The notes below the pieces were generated by a model. The model searched no databases. It saw only the letters and a list, made by a program, of their open reading frames with translations, and was not told the origin of the DNA. The translations under genes and the position numbers were made by a program. From contig NZ_WOEY01000128.1 of assembly GCF_013177695.1 (NCBI RefSeq), forward strand, positions 31,094 through 95,093: 64,000 nucleotides of DNA. The letters are read 5' to 3'. Position 1 is the stretch's first letter; the number at the start of each line of letters is the position of its first letter. Shown here one piece after another: positions 53,097-62,550 of the stretch. Origin of the DNA: Paraburkholderia solitsugae. GTDB taxonomy: Bacteria; Pseudomonadota; Gammaproteobacteria; Burkholderiales; Burkholderiaceae.

Positions 53097-53131
53097 CTTT
53101 TCTCACTCTGCTACTTCAACGGACTACCACC

Positions 53132-53716
53132 ATGATTCTTTCCGATCAGGCGCTCGATCAGCTGTTTCGCGAAGCGCGCACCCATAACGGCTGGCAGGCC
53201 AAACCGGTCGACGACGCCGTACTCAAGCAACTCACCGAGCTCGTGCTGCTCGGCCCGACCTCGGCCAATTCGAGCCCCGGTCGCTTCGTCTACGTGAAAA
53301 CGCCCAAAGGCAAAGAGAAGCTGCGTCCGGCCTTGTCGCCCGGCAATCTCGAGAAAACGATGGCGGCGCCGGTCACGGTGATCGTCGGCATGGACATGGC
53401 GTTTTACGAGCATCTGCCGAAACTGTTTCCGCATGCCGACGCGCGCAGCTGGTTCGCCGGCAACGACAAGGCGATCGCGGATACGGCCTTTCGCAATTCG
53501 ACGCTGCAAGGCGGCTATCTGATTCTCGCGGCTCGCGCGCTCGGTCTGGACACGGGTGCGATGTCGGGCTTCGACGCCGCCAAGGTCGACGAGGCGTTCT
53601 TCGCCGGCACGACCGTGAAGTCGAACTTCCTGATCAATCTGGGCTACGGCGATCCGTCGAAGCTGTTCCCGCGCAGCCCGCGCTTTTCCTTCGACGAAGC
53701 CGCCCGGATCGTCTGA
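53132..53716 (+). CDS. Nitroreductase-family protein (RutE / malonic semialdehyde reductase-like)
   Basis: The 194-residue FMN protein starts at ATG 53132. It has RTHNGWQAKPVDDAVLKQL, LLGPTSANSSPGRFVYVKT, and LQGGYLILAARALGLDTGAM, the HadB/RutE subgroup pattern. By family, it reduces malonic semialdehyde to 3-hydroxypropionate with NAD(P)H. It stands alone; no rut operon surrounds it. Confidence 0.88.
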   Translation: MILSDQALDQLFREARTHNGWQAKPVDDAVLKQLTELVLLGPTSANSSPGRFVYVKTPKGKEKLRPALSPGNLEKTMAAPVTVIVGMDMAFYEHLPKLFPHADARSWFAGNDKAIADTAFRNSTLQGGYLILAARALGLDTGAMSGFDAAKVDEAFFAGTTVKSNFLINLGYGDPSKLFPRSPRFSFDEAARIV

Positions 53717-53739
53717 CAGGCCTTTTGCCGCCGGTGCGT

Positions 53740-54069
53740 TTAACTGAAGAGCGCTACGTAGAAGACCACCGCGCCGATCACCGCACCGATAAAGCAAAAG
53801 CCTTCATTGGCGTCGTCGCCATTGGAACGCAACCACGCGCCGACGACGCCGAACAGCCCTGCGATGCCGAGCGCAACGCATACCATCACCACGTCGAATA
53901 GAGCGCTTTTGCCCAACTCGGAGAAGTCGATGTCGCGCACGCCGAAGTACAAGGCGATCGCCATCAACGATATGCCCACGAGCGGCAGCATGACATGGCT
54001 GCCCTCTCGCCCGACGTGATGCCCATGAAGTCCGTGGCGTACGTGATTGCCCGATCCAAGCAGTTTCAT
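53740..54069 (-). CDS. Small membrane protein of unknown function
   Basis: The 109-residue protein has three hydrophobic stretches (LPLVGISLMAIALYFGV; SALFDVVMVCVALGIAGLFG; GFCFIGAVIGAVVFYVAL) after a His-rich N-terminus (HVRHGLHGHHVGREGSH). The His-rich part could bind metal; that is inference. It converges on the RutE-like gene. Confidence 0.65.
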   Translation of the reverse strand: MKLLGSGNHVRHGLHGHHVGREGSHVMLPLVGISLMAIALYFGVRDIDFSELGKSALFDVVMVCVALGIAGLFGVVGAWLRSNGDDANEGFCFIGAVIGAVVFYVALFS

Positions 54070-54436
54070 GATGCGCCTCCTGCCTCGCCCTCAACCGACC
54101 ACCAAACGAACCGCCGCTGGGCCGCGATGGCCCTGAGACGAGCCGGTTCTATTTGAGAATAGTGCACGCGAAACACAATTCAAAGCCCATTTAATTAGCG
54201 TGCCGCAGCAGTTCAGACGCCGGCATGCGGCGATGGGAATTGCTGCATTGCGGTATCCGCTTGCCGCGTCAAACACGAACGTATTCGGCCGCCCCTGGAA
54301 GCGAATCAGGCGTCGCCGGCAAGGGGGTTCACATCTCGGTAGAATGATCCGGCTCGTCCGCTATTTGATGATTGCGGTTGGCGAGCCGCCGCCGTTGCTC
54401 CGCTCGTGCCGGCCCCTTCCCGCCTCTATCCTCTCT

Positions 54437-55600
54437 ATGCGCCGCTCATCGTTTCTTGTTCGCTTCATCCTGATTGGCATCCTGCTGCATATCTATGTCG
54501 GCTTTCGTCTGATTCCCGATATGCCGGTTAGTGCCACTGGCCGGTGGCTGTGCGCGTTGTGGCTGGTGCTGTCGATCTTTCTGATACCGCTCGGCATGCT
54601 GGCGCGCACCATCAAACAGCAGCCGCTCAGCGACCGCCTCGCGTGGATCGGCCTGCTGGCGATGGGCTTCTTCTCGTCGCTGCTGGTTCTGACGTTCGCG
54701 CGTGATCTCGCGCTCGCCTCGCTGCTGACCGTCGATGCAATCTGGCCGAACACGATTGCCATCGCGCACTGGCGCATCGGCTCGGCGGCAGCGGTACCGT
54801 TGCTTGCGCTGCTCTCGACGCTCGTTGGCCTGTTCAACGCACGGCGCCGCGCCAAGGTGGTGACGATCGAGGTGCCGATCGACGATTTGCCGGCAGCGCT
54901 CAACGGCTTCACGATCGTCCAGATCAGCGATATCCACGTCGGCCCAACCATCAAAGGCCGTTATGTGGATGCGATCGTCGACGCGGTGAATCGTCTCAAG
55001 CCGGATCTGATTGCCGTCACCGGCGATGTGGTGGACGGCAGCGTGCCGCAACTGACCAGGCACACGCAGCCGCTGTCGCGGCTCAGTGCGCGTCACGGCG
55101 CGTTCCTCGTGACCGGCAATCACGAGTATTACGCCGGTGCGAACGCGTGGATCGACGAATTCCGGCGCCTGGGGTTGAACGTTCTGCTCAACGAGCATGT
55201 GATCGTGGAACACGACGGCGCGCGCGCCGTGATCGCCGGGGTCACCGATTACTCCGCAGGCCATCACGACCCATTGCATCGCAGCGACCCGGTTGCGGCC
55301 CTCGCCGGCGCGCCTGGCGACGTACTGATCAAGGTACTGCTCGCGCACCAGCCGCGTTCTGCCGAAGCGGCCGCAGCAGCAGGTTTCACGCTGCAGCTAT
55401 CCGGTCACACCCACGGCGGCCAGTTCTTCCCGTGGAATTTCTTTGTGCGTCTCCAGCAGCCGTTCACGGCCGGTCTCGCTCGGCTGAACGGCCTGTGGGT
55501 TTACACGAGTCGCGGCACCGGCTATTGGGGACCGCCGAAGCGCCTGGGCGCTCCCTCGGAGATCACGCGACTGCGCCTCGTGCCCGGCGAGCCTGACTGA
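54437..55600 (+). CDS. Membrane-anchored metallophosphoesterase (YaeI/YkoQ-like)
   Basis: The 387-residue protein starts at ATG 54437 (MRRSSFLVRFILIGILLHIY); the longer upstream frame looks non-coding. Four membrane helices precede a calcineurin-like domain with DIHVG, GDVVDG, GNHEYY, HQP and GHTHGG, the complete dimetal motif set. Relatives hydrolyse phosphodiesters such as UDP-lipid precursors at the membrane. It has no obvious operon partner. Confidence 0.92.
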   Translation: MRRSSFLVRFILIGILLHIYVGFRLIPDMPVSATGRWLCALWLVLSIFLIPLGMLARTIKQQPLSDRLAWIGLLAMGFFSSLLVLTFARDLALASLLTVDAIWPNTIAIAHWRIGSAAAVPLLALLSTLVGLFNARRRAKVVTIEVPIDDLPAALNGFTIVQISDIHVGPTIKGRYVDAIVDAVNRLKPDLIAVTGDVVDGSVPQLTRHTQPLSRLSARHGAFLVTGNHEYYAGANAWIDEFRRLGLNVLLNEHVIVEHDGARAVIAGVTDYSAGHHDPLHRSDPVAALAGAPGDVLIKVLLAHQPRSAEAAAAAGFTLQLSGHTHGGQFFPWNFFVRLQQPFTAGLARLNGLWVYTSRGTGYWGPPKRLGAPSEITRLRLVPGEPD

Positions 55601-55653
55601 AGCATCGAGCCATGCACCAGGTATCGGCGCACCGAAGTTATATTGGATTGCGC

Positions 55654-55688
55654 GAAAAAAACGCGGACGTCCGCCAGGGACATCCGCG
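55654..55688 (-). terminator. Intrinsic terminator of the exported-protein gene
   Basis: On the minus strand an imperfect eleven-base stem (55688-55678 with 55672-55662; loop CTGGC) is followed by T7 (55660-55654), downstream of the stop of the gene at 55724. Confidence 0.85.
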
Positions 55689-55723
55689 CTCCGGCGCTGA
55701 CGCGCCGCTTCAGCTAATTTGAG

Positions 55724-56248
55724 TTACTGCGCGGGCGCCACGGCCACGCTGACCTGCGGTGCGTACGCCACCGACACTTGCATACCCGGCGTCACGCCTG
55801 CGACCTTTGCCGGCTCGCGGCCCTGGATATGAAACACCGCGCCATTCGGGCCCTTCAGGGCCATGATGCCGGACGCGTGGTCGATGGCCTGAACTTCGGC
55901 GCTCACGTGCTGTACCGTGTTCTGCGGTACCGGTTGAGCAGCCGCGCCCTGGCCGTCGGCACCACGCGTCACGCTGATCATGGCATTGCGCATCATGCGG
56001 ATGTGGACCTTGCCACCTTGCTTGATCTGCGCGAGGTTGCTCGTATCGGTAACAGTAAATGAAGCTTCGCCGCCCTGTGCGTCGAGCAAGGTCACCGAAT
56101 GTTTAGCCTGGTCGACCGCCTTCACGACACCATCTGCCTGCAGCGTGCTGCTGCCTTCAAACGGCGCGGGCAAACCGGCGGCGAACGACACGAGGGGAGC
56201 CGCAGCAATCAATGCACCGGCAATCATGCCAAGAGCCTTATCTTTCAT
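55724..56248 (-). CDS. Exported protein with two tandem beta-rich repeats, unknown function
   Basis: The 174-residue protein starts at ATG 56248 behind GAGG and has a signal peptide ending near VSFAA. The mature part shows two similar units: GVVKAVDQAKHSVTLLDAQG, then KVHIRMMR; and AEVQAIDHASGIMALKGPNG, then QVSVAYAP. This pattern of an internal duplication with OB-like strands has no function I can assign. It is followed by an intrinsic terminator. Confidence 0.8.
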   Translation of the reverse strand: MKDKALGMIAGALIAAAPLVSFAAGLPAPFEGSSTLQADGVVKAVDQAKHSVTLLDAQGGEASFTVTDTSNLAQIKQGGKVHIRMMRNAMISVTRGADGQGAAAQPVPQNTVQHVSAEVQAIDHASGIMALKGPNGAVFHIQGREPAKVAGVTPGMQVSVAYAPQVSVAVAPAQ

Positions 56249-56908
56249 ACATTCCTCAATTGGGTGAACAGCGGAAAAGAGACGAAGCCGTGCGGATCGG
56301 TTGCGCCTGGCATAGGGCAAGGACAACCGAAAAATTTCTGGGCGAAACCGTGAGAAATGAAACGTGGATTGAGCGCCAAACCGCACGACGTGTTTCGAAG
56401 TGTGCAAACAGTGTGTTTTCCGGGATGGACACCGTCAATATTCGGACTCCATATTTATGCAAGGAAAATTCCGAACTTGTCGCGGAAAATTCCGAAGCAG
56501 CCGAAAGCACCTTCCGCCGCCCCGCTTCATCCCGGCTTGACTTAACTTTGCAGAGCTGCCTAAAATTCGCCCAGTTCATTTAACCGGAATCACGATCTTG
56601 GACAGTAGCAGTCGTACCAGTCGAGCTTCGATCCGCCCGATCGCCTGATCCGCAAGATTTCCGCGCCAGCCTTTACCTGTCGCCGTCTTGCCTTCGGGCC
56701 CGACGGTGCACGTCGCTTTTACCCTCTTGCTGCAAATGAAGCGCCGCATGGCCCGATGCCTTGCGCATGCTCCATGACTTTTGCGTCGCGAGCCCCGGCT
56801 CGCATGCCTTGTCACGCCTGATCGCGTTCGCGTTCCACCTGCGGATACGTGATGCTGTCACGCGTAAGGTTCACACTGTGCGAACACGCGCCTCAACCTT
56901 TCTTACCG
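56249..56908. other. 660-base gene-poor region, partly low-GC
   Basis: No convincing gene is visible. Part of it (about 56330-56580) is noticeably lower in GC, with two direct copies of GGAAAATTCCGAA. The region serves as promoter for the leftward exported-protein gene and the rightward MgtC gene. Short frames in it have no family-like content. Confidence 0.6.
56463..56496. repeat. Direct repeat GGAAAATTCCGAA
   Basis: Two identical 13-mers at 56463-56475 and 56484-56496, 21 bases (two helical turns) apart, each with GGAA/TTCC dyad symmetry. This is the geometry of a cooperative protein-binding site. Confidence 0.7.
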
Positions 56909-57616
56909 ATGACAATTGAATTCGTCTTGCGGCTCCTTGCCGCCTTCAGCTGCGGCGTCGCGATCGGCCTCGAACGGCAGATGCGCCAACGCAACGCCGG
57001 CCTGCGCACCATCACGCTGGTCGCCAGCGGCGCGTGCCTGTTCGTCACGCTCGGCGTGCTGACCGGCAACGGGACGGCCGGCATCACGCAGATTGCCGCC
57101 TATGTCGTATCGGGCGTCGGCTTTCTCGGCGGCGGCGTGATCATGCGCGACAAGGGCTCCATTCAGGGGATCAACACCGCCGCGACCTTGTGGTGCTCGG
57201 CGGCGGTCGGCGTATTGTGCGGTGCGGGGCACTACGGCCCGGCCCTTGCCGGCACCGCAGTCGTGCTGCTGACTAATACGGTGCTGCGAGAAGTAAGCCG
57301 GGCCATTAACGCCGCGCCCGTTTCGGACGCCGACCTCGTGCGCGAGTATGTGCTGACGATCGTTTGCCGGGAGGCCGATGAAATTCACATTCGTACCGCG
57401 GTATCCAACTCAATGTATTCGACACCGCTGTCGTTCCAGAGCCTGACGAGCGAAGACGTCGAAGACGATACGGGACGCATTCGCGTTACGGCGACATTGA
57501 AGCTGCATCCGAAAGATCAGCCGAAGCTTGAACAGATGGCGAGCCGTATCAGCATGGAAAAGAGCGTATCGAGCGTGAGCTGGACGGCCAAAGATGCGGA
57601 GCCGACGCCGGAGTGA
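56909..57616 (+). CDS. MgtC/SapB-family membrane protein
   Basis: The 235-residue protein starts at ATG 56909 (MTIEFVLRLLAAFSCGVAIG). It has the MgtC core (GLERQMRQRNAGLRTITLVA; GVGFLGGGVIMRDKGSIQGI, NTAATLW) with about five helices, and a C-terminal ACT-like cytoplasmic domain. MgtC proteins support growth in low magnesium and modulate F-ATPase by family knowledge. No Mg-sensing leader was recognised. Confidence 0.92.
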   Translation: MTIEFVLRLLAAFSCGVAIGLERQMRQRNAGLRTITLVASGACLFVTLGVLTGNGTAGITQIAAYVVSGVGFLGGGVIMRDKGSIQGINTAATLWCSAAVGVLCGAGHYGPALAGTAVVLLTNTVLREVSRAINAAPVSDADLVREYVLTIVCREADEIHIRTAVSNSMYSTPLSFQSLTSEDVEDDTGRIRVTATLKLHPKDQPKLEQMASRISMEKSVSSVSWTAKDAEPTPE

Positions 57617-57778
57617 GTCACCTGGCGTAAGCTCCCCATATTCACGCGCATCGTCTACACTTAGCTTGCAATAGATTCAGACAATGTTAATTCCGCGTCC
57701 TGAATATGGACTGTCCCATAACCTTCGACTAAGCTCTGTCACCGTGATTTTTTCACACTCAACCATGGAGTCTCGAAT

Positions 57779-58033
57779 ATGGAACACGGCATCATTGCAT
57801 GGCTCATCATCGGCGCAATCGCCGGCTGGCTGGCTGGCGTGCTCGTCAAGGGCGGCGGCTTTGGCCTGATCGTCGACATCATCGTCGGGATTGTCGGCGC
57901 GTTCATCGGCGGCTGGCTTGCCGGTGTGCTGCACATTTCGCTCGGCGGCGGCTGGTTCGGTTCGATCATTACCGCTGTGATCGGCGCCGTCATTCTGCTG
58001 TTTCTTATCCGGCTCGTCCGGCGCGGCACCTGA
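57779..58033 (+). CDS. GlsB/YeaQ/YmgE-family small membrane protein
   Basis: The 84-residue protein consists of three glycine-rich membrane helices (GIIAWLIIGAIAGWLAGVLV; LIVDIIVGIVGAFIGGWLAG; GSIITAVIGAVILLFLI). The family is called transglycosylase-associated but is a general-stress membrane protein of unknown function. It is a single gene. Confidence 0.92.
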   Translation: MEHGIIAWLIIGAIAGWLAGVLVKGGGFGLIVDIIVGIVGAFIGGWLAGVLHISLGGGWFGSIITAVIGAVILLFLIRLVRRGT

Positions 58034-58111
58034 GCGTAGCACCTGATGTCTTACGGCGTCGGGGGGCGAAAGCCACCTGACGCCGGTTTTACCTGGCGTT
58101 TAGAGAGGCGC

Positions 58112-59614
58112 CTAGACTACCGGCAACATCGAGCCGGTGTCACGCAGCCGCGTATGCCAGGCGAAAGCCTGGTCCAACTGATGCGGCGTTTGCCCACCCC
58201 ATTGCAAGGCGTCCCGATAGTAGTCGCGAAGCAGATCGCGATACAGCGGATGCGCGCAGTTCTCGATAATCAGCGTAGCGCGTTCTCGCGACGCCAGTCC
58301 GCGCAGATCGGCCAAGCCCTGCTCCGTCACGACTACGTCCACATCGTGTTCGTTGTGATCGCAGTGCGGGACCATCGGCACGACACTCGAAATGCGGCCA
58401 CCCTTCGCCATCGACTTCGTCGCAAAGATCGCGCATGACGCGTTGCGCGCGAAATCGCCCGAGCCGCCAATGCCGTTCATCATGTGCGTGCCGCCTACGT
58501 GCGTCGAATTCACATTGCCGTAAATGTCGAACTCCAATGCGGTATTCAACGCAATCAGACCGAGCCGGCGAATCACTTCAGGATGGTTGCTAACCTCCTG
58601 CGGACGCAACACCAGGCGATCGCGATAGCGCTCGAGTTCGCAGAACACCTGCGCCTGACGTGCGGCCGACAGCGTGATCGACGCACCCGAGGCGAATGTC
58701 ACCTTGCCGGCGTCCATCAGATCGAAGGTCGAATCCTGCAGCACTTCTGAGTAAATTTCGAAGGCGTCGAAAGGCGAATCGACAAAGCCCGCCAGCACTG
58801 CATTGGCAATCGTGCCGATGCCCGCCTGCAACGGCGGCAGTTGGCGCGGCATGCGCCCGCGCGACACTTCGTGCTGAAAAAACGCTATCAGATGACCGGC
58901 GATCAACTCTGTTTCCGCATCCGCGGGCAGCACCGTGGACGGGCTGTCCGCCTTATCGGTGATCACGATCGCCGCGATTTTGTCGAGCGGGATCTCGATG
59001 GCCTGTGTGCCAACACGGTCTTGCGGATGCACGATCGGCAGCGGTTCGCGATTCGGCCGGCGGCCTGGAATCCAGATGTCGTGCAGTCCCTCGAGGGCGA
59101 GCGGCTGCGCAAGATTGATTTCGACGATGACCTTGTCGGCGAGGATCGCGAAACTGGCCGAGTTGCCGACTGAAGTGGTCGGCACAATGCCGCCGGTTTC
59201 GGTGATTGCGGTAGCTTCGATAATGGCGACGTCGAGTTTGCCAAGCTGATTGGCGCGCAGCATCTCGACCGTTTCGGACAGGTGCTGATCGACAAACATC
59301 ACTTCGCCGCGGTTGATCGCATCGCGCAGGGTCTTGTCGACCTGGAACGGCAAGCGGCGCGCCAACACATGCGCCTCGGTGAGCATGCGATCCACGTCAT
59401 GACCGAGCGATGCGCCTGTCATCAGCGTAATTTGCAGCGGCTTGCCTTCCTGACGGACCCGCTCGGCGAGTGCGACAGGGACAGCTTTGGCGTCGCCCGC
59501 GCGCGTAAAGCCGCTGGCGCCGACGCACATGCCGTCCTGAATCAGAAGCGCCGCCTCGGCGGCTGAAGTGATCTTTCCGCGCAGCGCGGAGCAACGAATC
59601 CGGTCTTGGTACAT
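58112..59614 (-). CDS. Acetyl-CoA hydrolase / succinyl-CoA:acetate CoA-transferase family
   Basis: The 500-residue enzyme is read from ATG 59614 (MYQDRIRCSALRGKI), with GGAGAG eleven bases upstream; ATGs at 59632 and 59638 are alternatives. The catalytic Glu is E290 (YSEVLQDSTFD), and GxGGSGDFARNA and HNEHDVDVVVTEQGLADLRG are class I CoA-transferase signatures. It likely moves CoA between succinyl-CoA and acetate or propionate. Confidence 0.92.
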   Translation of the reverse strand: MYQDRIRCSALRGKITSAAEAALLIQDGMCVGASGFTRAGDAKAVPVALAERVRQEGKPLQITLMTGASLGHDVDRMLTEAHVLARRLPFQVDKTLRDAINRGEVMFVDQHLSETVEMLRANQLGKLDVAIIEATAITETGGIVPTTSVGNSASFAILADKVIVEINLAQPLALEGLHDIWIPGRRPNREPLPIVHPQDRVGTQAIEIPLDKIAAIVITDKADSPSTVLPADAETELIAGHLIAFFQHEVSRGRMPRQLPPLQAGIGTIANAVLAGFVDSPFDAFEIYSEVLQDSTFDLMDAGKVTFASGASITLSAARQAQVFCELERYRDRLVLRPQEVSNHPEVIRRLGLIALNTALEFDIYGNVNSTHVGGTHMMNGIGGSGDFARNASCAIFATKSMAKGGRISSVVPMVPHCDHNEHDVDVVVTEQGLADLRGLASRERATLIIENCAHPLYRDLLRDYYRDALQWGGQTPHQLDQAFAWHTRLRDTGSMLPVV

Positions 59615-59798
59615 GAAGCTGAGTCTCTCCATAGTCACTAGTCCAGTCTACCGGTGCGCACGTCTGCGGTGTGCTTCGCTCAGTAGCCAGATTGTCGCAC
59701 CAGCCGCGGCGTCTCAATGGGACGGCGTCGCGGCCAGGCGTTTCGTCGCGTGCAAAACGCTCGTGACAGGGTACTGCGGGTATTGCGCGTGGCCCTGA

Positions 59799-60014
59799 TT
59801 AGCTGCCGAAGTAGAGATTGCAGAAACTCACCGGCCCGACGCACTCTTCAGCTCTGACCTTCGGTGCAGCGACACGGCTTTGCTCGGCGATGCTGTTCGC
59901 GCGCGGTGCAGTCGCTTGCGCGACCTGTTGTTCCGGGGCGACCGGCGCCGTTTGTGCATGAGCGACAGCAGCGGACAAAGAGCAAGCAATCAGGGCAATC
60001 TTCAACACATTCAT
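59799..60014 (-). CDS. Small exported protein with a C-terminal cysteine pair
   Basis: The 71-residue protein has GGAG before ATG 60014, a signal peptide (MNVLKIALIACSLSAAVAHA), a Gln/Ala-rich middle and a C-terminus ECVGPVSFCNLYFGS with two Cys seven residues apart, probably a disulphide. Function unknown. I recognise no family. Confidence 0.75.
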   Translation of the reverse strand: MNVLKIALIACSLSAAVAHAQTAPVAPEQQVAQATAPRANSIAEQSRVAAPKVRAEECVGPVSFCNLYFGS

Positions 60015-60149
60015 TTCGTTCTCCAGTACTTACGATTACGGCCAGTAGGAAGTCCTCTTGGGAGACTGCGTGGCAGTGATGAAACTATATGACCGCCACC
60101 TACGCAGATAAACGGGGCTGGACGGAAGTGATCTTTCCATCTGGCAGAA

Positions 60150-60172
60150 GGATCGGGGCGCACGCCCGATCC
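60150..60172 (-). terminator. Hairpin downstream of the FUSC gene
   Basis: GGATCGGG (60150-60157) and CCCGATCC (60165-60172) form an eight-base stem with a seven-base loop, 13 bases beyond the FUSC stop on the minus strand. The T-tract is weak, so termination may be partial. Confidence 0.5.
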
Positions 60173-60185
60173 AACGCGCGTGGGT

Positions 60186-62294
60186 CTAACGTGCATTGAA
60201 AGGCGCGTCTTTGTCGAGCAACGCGGTGCGGATGAAGTGCAGGCAACTCAGGATGCGCTGCAGGTCGTGCCGCTTGTCGCGGTCGGCATGAACGGTTTCC
60301 AAGACGTCCTGCGCGACCCACGTAGCCGAGCGCACGGATACGAGCGCTCGCTCGAGCCCACGCGCGTCAGTCCGCTCGAAAAGCCGCGCGAGGTCGTCGC
60401 AAGTCTGCGCGAGGCTACTGCTCCAGCGCGAATGAAGCGCTTGCGCGTAGCCGGCACGTGACGCTTCATTGCGAAGATCGATCACGGCGTGCCCTACTTC
60501 GAGGGTGACGAGCATCCAGCGCAAGGCATCACGACGGCGTCGGGAGCGCCGCGTCAGCAGCATGCGCAACTGCGAGGTCAGATCGTGTGTACTCGACTGA
60601 AAGCGCTGATTGAGCCCAGGCAGTTCGTCCTTGCACGCGGACACGACTTGCGCGCGCAAATCACCTTTGATTCTCTGGGTGAGCCACGGCATATCCGCGG
60701 GAAAGACCACCGCGAAAACGATCGCCGCGAGCAGGAGCGACGCCGTGATCGCGATGCCGTTGTTGATCAGCAGATCGGGCGCATACGTGACGACGTTGTC
60801 CGGTCCGGCGAGCAGGCAGAAGAACACCGAAAAACCGATGCCATACCCTGCCGCGAGCTTACGCGATGCGATGAAGGCGCCGAGTGCGAGCACCGGGGCG
60901 AGCATCGCGCAAAGCAGCGGAAACCCATCGATGTTCGGATACACGTAGCACGTGAAAAGGTAGCCGGTCATGGTTGCCAGCACGGCGCCAACTGCCATCT
61001 GCACGGCCATTTTCGACGCGTTCAGCGCGGTCGACGTCAACGCACAGACCAACGCTGCGCCGATCACCGCCAGACCGCCACTCGGCCAGTCGGTGGCGAT
61101 CCAGAACCAGCCGGCAATCGCCATGACCACCGCCGATCTGGCAAAGGTAAACGCGACCACAAAACCGTTCGTCTTGCTAACGTAGCGGCCGGCGGTGCGT
61201 TGCCCGGCTCCGGGTTTGCGCCGCGCCAAAGACGCGTAAGTCTCGGAGTAACGGATCCATTCGTCGACAAATCGATAGAGCAGTTCCGCTGCCGTATCGA
61301 AGTCCGCTAGCGATTCGGCCGGCGCAGCTTCCAGCGTCCGTTTCGTTTCGCGCACGCGTCGAGGCAAACTCGCCTGAAAGAGCCGCAAACCGGCGGCGAC
61401 GCGCGATGCATCGGCGTTCGCGTCCCGGGGGGACGCCAGCAGTGCCGATAGCTCGCGGAAGTACGGCCTGATGGCGTCGACCATCCGGCTCGGGCCATTC
61501 ACGCGCAGACGTTTGAGCAACTGGTGCAGCGCATGAAGCCGCGCGCACGCGTCCATGAATTCGCCGTTTAGACGGCCGAGATGCTGACTGCGTGAACGCA
61601 TGGCCGGGTCTTCGAAGGCAGCAAATGTTCGCGTCGCTTCAAAGCCGACGATCTCGTCGACGAGGTCCGCAAAGCGCCGTTCGAACTGGCCGCGCTCGAT
61701 TCCACGACCCAGCACGTCAGCAGCGAACGCAGTAAAATTTGTATATCGAAGGTGGAGCGCGCGCCGCAAGGCAAGGCTGGAGCGCTGCGGCACGATCAGT
61801 GCGCTCACCGCGCTCGAACACACGATGCCGACCGCCACCTCCGCGGCGCGTGTGAGCCCCGCCAGAAACAGGTCGTGAGGCGCCGTGACATTCGGAATGC
61901 CGATCAGCGCGGCGGTATAACCTGCCAGCACAAAACCGTACCATCTGAAATGCCGATACCGGACTGCTGCTGCGATACAGGCGCTCACCCAGCCGATCAT
62001 GCCGAGCATGTACAACTCGGGCTGCTGGACGAACAGCGCGCCGAGCGCGAGGGCCGCGACCGTACCCACCGCGGTGCCGAGAATCCGGTAGAAACTCTTG
62101 GCGAGCACCATGCCGCTGAACGGCTGCATCAGTACGAACACCGTGGTCATGGCGATTCGCGGCTGCTGGAGATCCAGCAACATGGCCATACCCAGCGCCA
62201 GCAGACCCGCGGTGACCGTTTTCAGCAGATGCAGCCAGATCAGACCGTCGCTGTTCGCCCAGTCGCGGACGGCCGGACTAAGCGTTGACAACAT
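60186..62294 (-). CDS. FUSC-family (AaeB-like) aromatic-acid efflux protein
   Basis: The 702-residue protein starts at ATG 62294 (MLSTLSPAVRDWANSDGL) with GGAG at five bases; ATG 62351 would add 19 residues without a ribosome site. Two six-helix blocks (LHLLKTVTAGLLALGMAMLL; later FARSAVVMAIAGWFWIATDW) flank long cytoplasmic domains, as in AaeB/p-hydroxybenzoate efflux. It is divergent from a LysR gene that likely controls it, though AaeA/AaeX partner genes are absent here. Confidence 0.88.
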   Translation of the reverse strand: MLSTLSPAVRDWANSDGLIWLHLLKTVTAGLLALGMAMLLDLQQPRIAMTTVFVLMQPFSGMVLAKSFYRILGTAVGTVAALALGALFVQQPELYMLGMIGWVSACIAAAVRYRHFRWYGFVLAGYTAALIGIPNVTAPHDLFLAGLTRAAEVAVGIVCSSAVSALIVPQRSSLALRRALHLRYTNFTAFAADVLGRGIERGQFERRFADLVDEIVGFEATRTFAAFEDPAMRSRSQHLGRLNGEFMDACARLHALHQLLKRLRVNGPSRMVDAIRPYFRELSALLASPRDANADASRVAAGLRLFQASLPRRVRETKRTLEAAPAESLADFDTAAELLYRFVDEWIRYSETYASLARRKPGAGQRTAGRYVSKTNGFVVAFTFARSAVVMAIAGWFWIATDWPSGGLAVIGAALVCALTSTALNASKMAVQMAVGAVLATMTGYLFTCYVYPNIDGFPLLCAMLAPVLALGAFIASRKLAAGYGIGFSVFFCLLAGPDNVVTYAPDLLINNGIAITASLLLAAIVFAVVFPADMPWLTQRIKGDLRAQVVSACKDELPGLNQRFQSSTHDLTSQLRMLLTRRSRRRRDALRWMLVTLEVGHAVIDLRNEASRAGYAQALHSRWSSSLAQTCDDLARLFERTDARGLERALVSVRSATWVAQDVLETVHADRDKRHDLQRILSCLHFIRTALLDKDAPFNAR

Positions 62295-62550
62295 GACGCT
62301 CCACTGCCGGCGGGAATCCGCCGTCGGTTTGATCGCATGTTGGCGTTTCATGAGAAAGCAACGCGTCCCGGTTTGTCGCTGAAAGAAGCACCGGTGAACG
62401 CTGCGCACACCGGCAGGCAAGGCGCCGATTGTAGGGGCATGCGCCGCGCGCATTAATAGGACGGGCGCGGAACGTCCCTTCCAGAACGAACAACAATGCG
62501 CTTGCGGGACAGGCGGACAATACGGTTTCTGCCGTGAAATAGAAGGATCG

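Noticed and set aside
56576..56815. 79-residue minus-strand frame in the gene-poor region
   Set aside because: No ribosome site at the start, basic shadow-like composition and no family resemblance.
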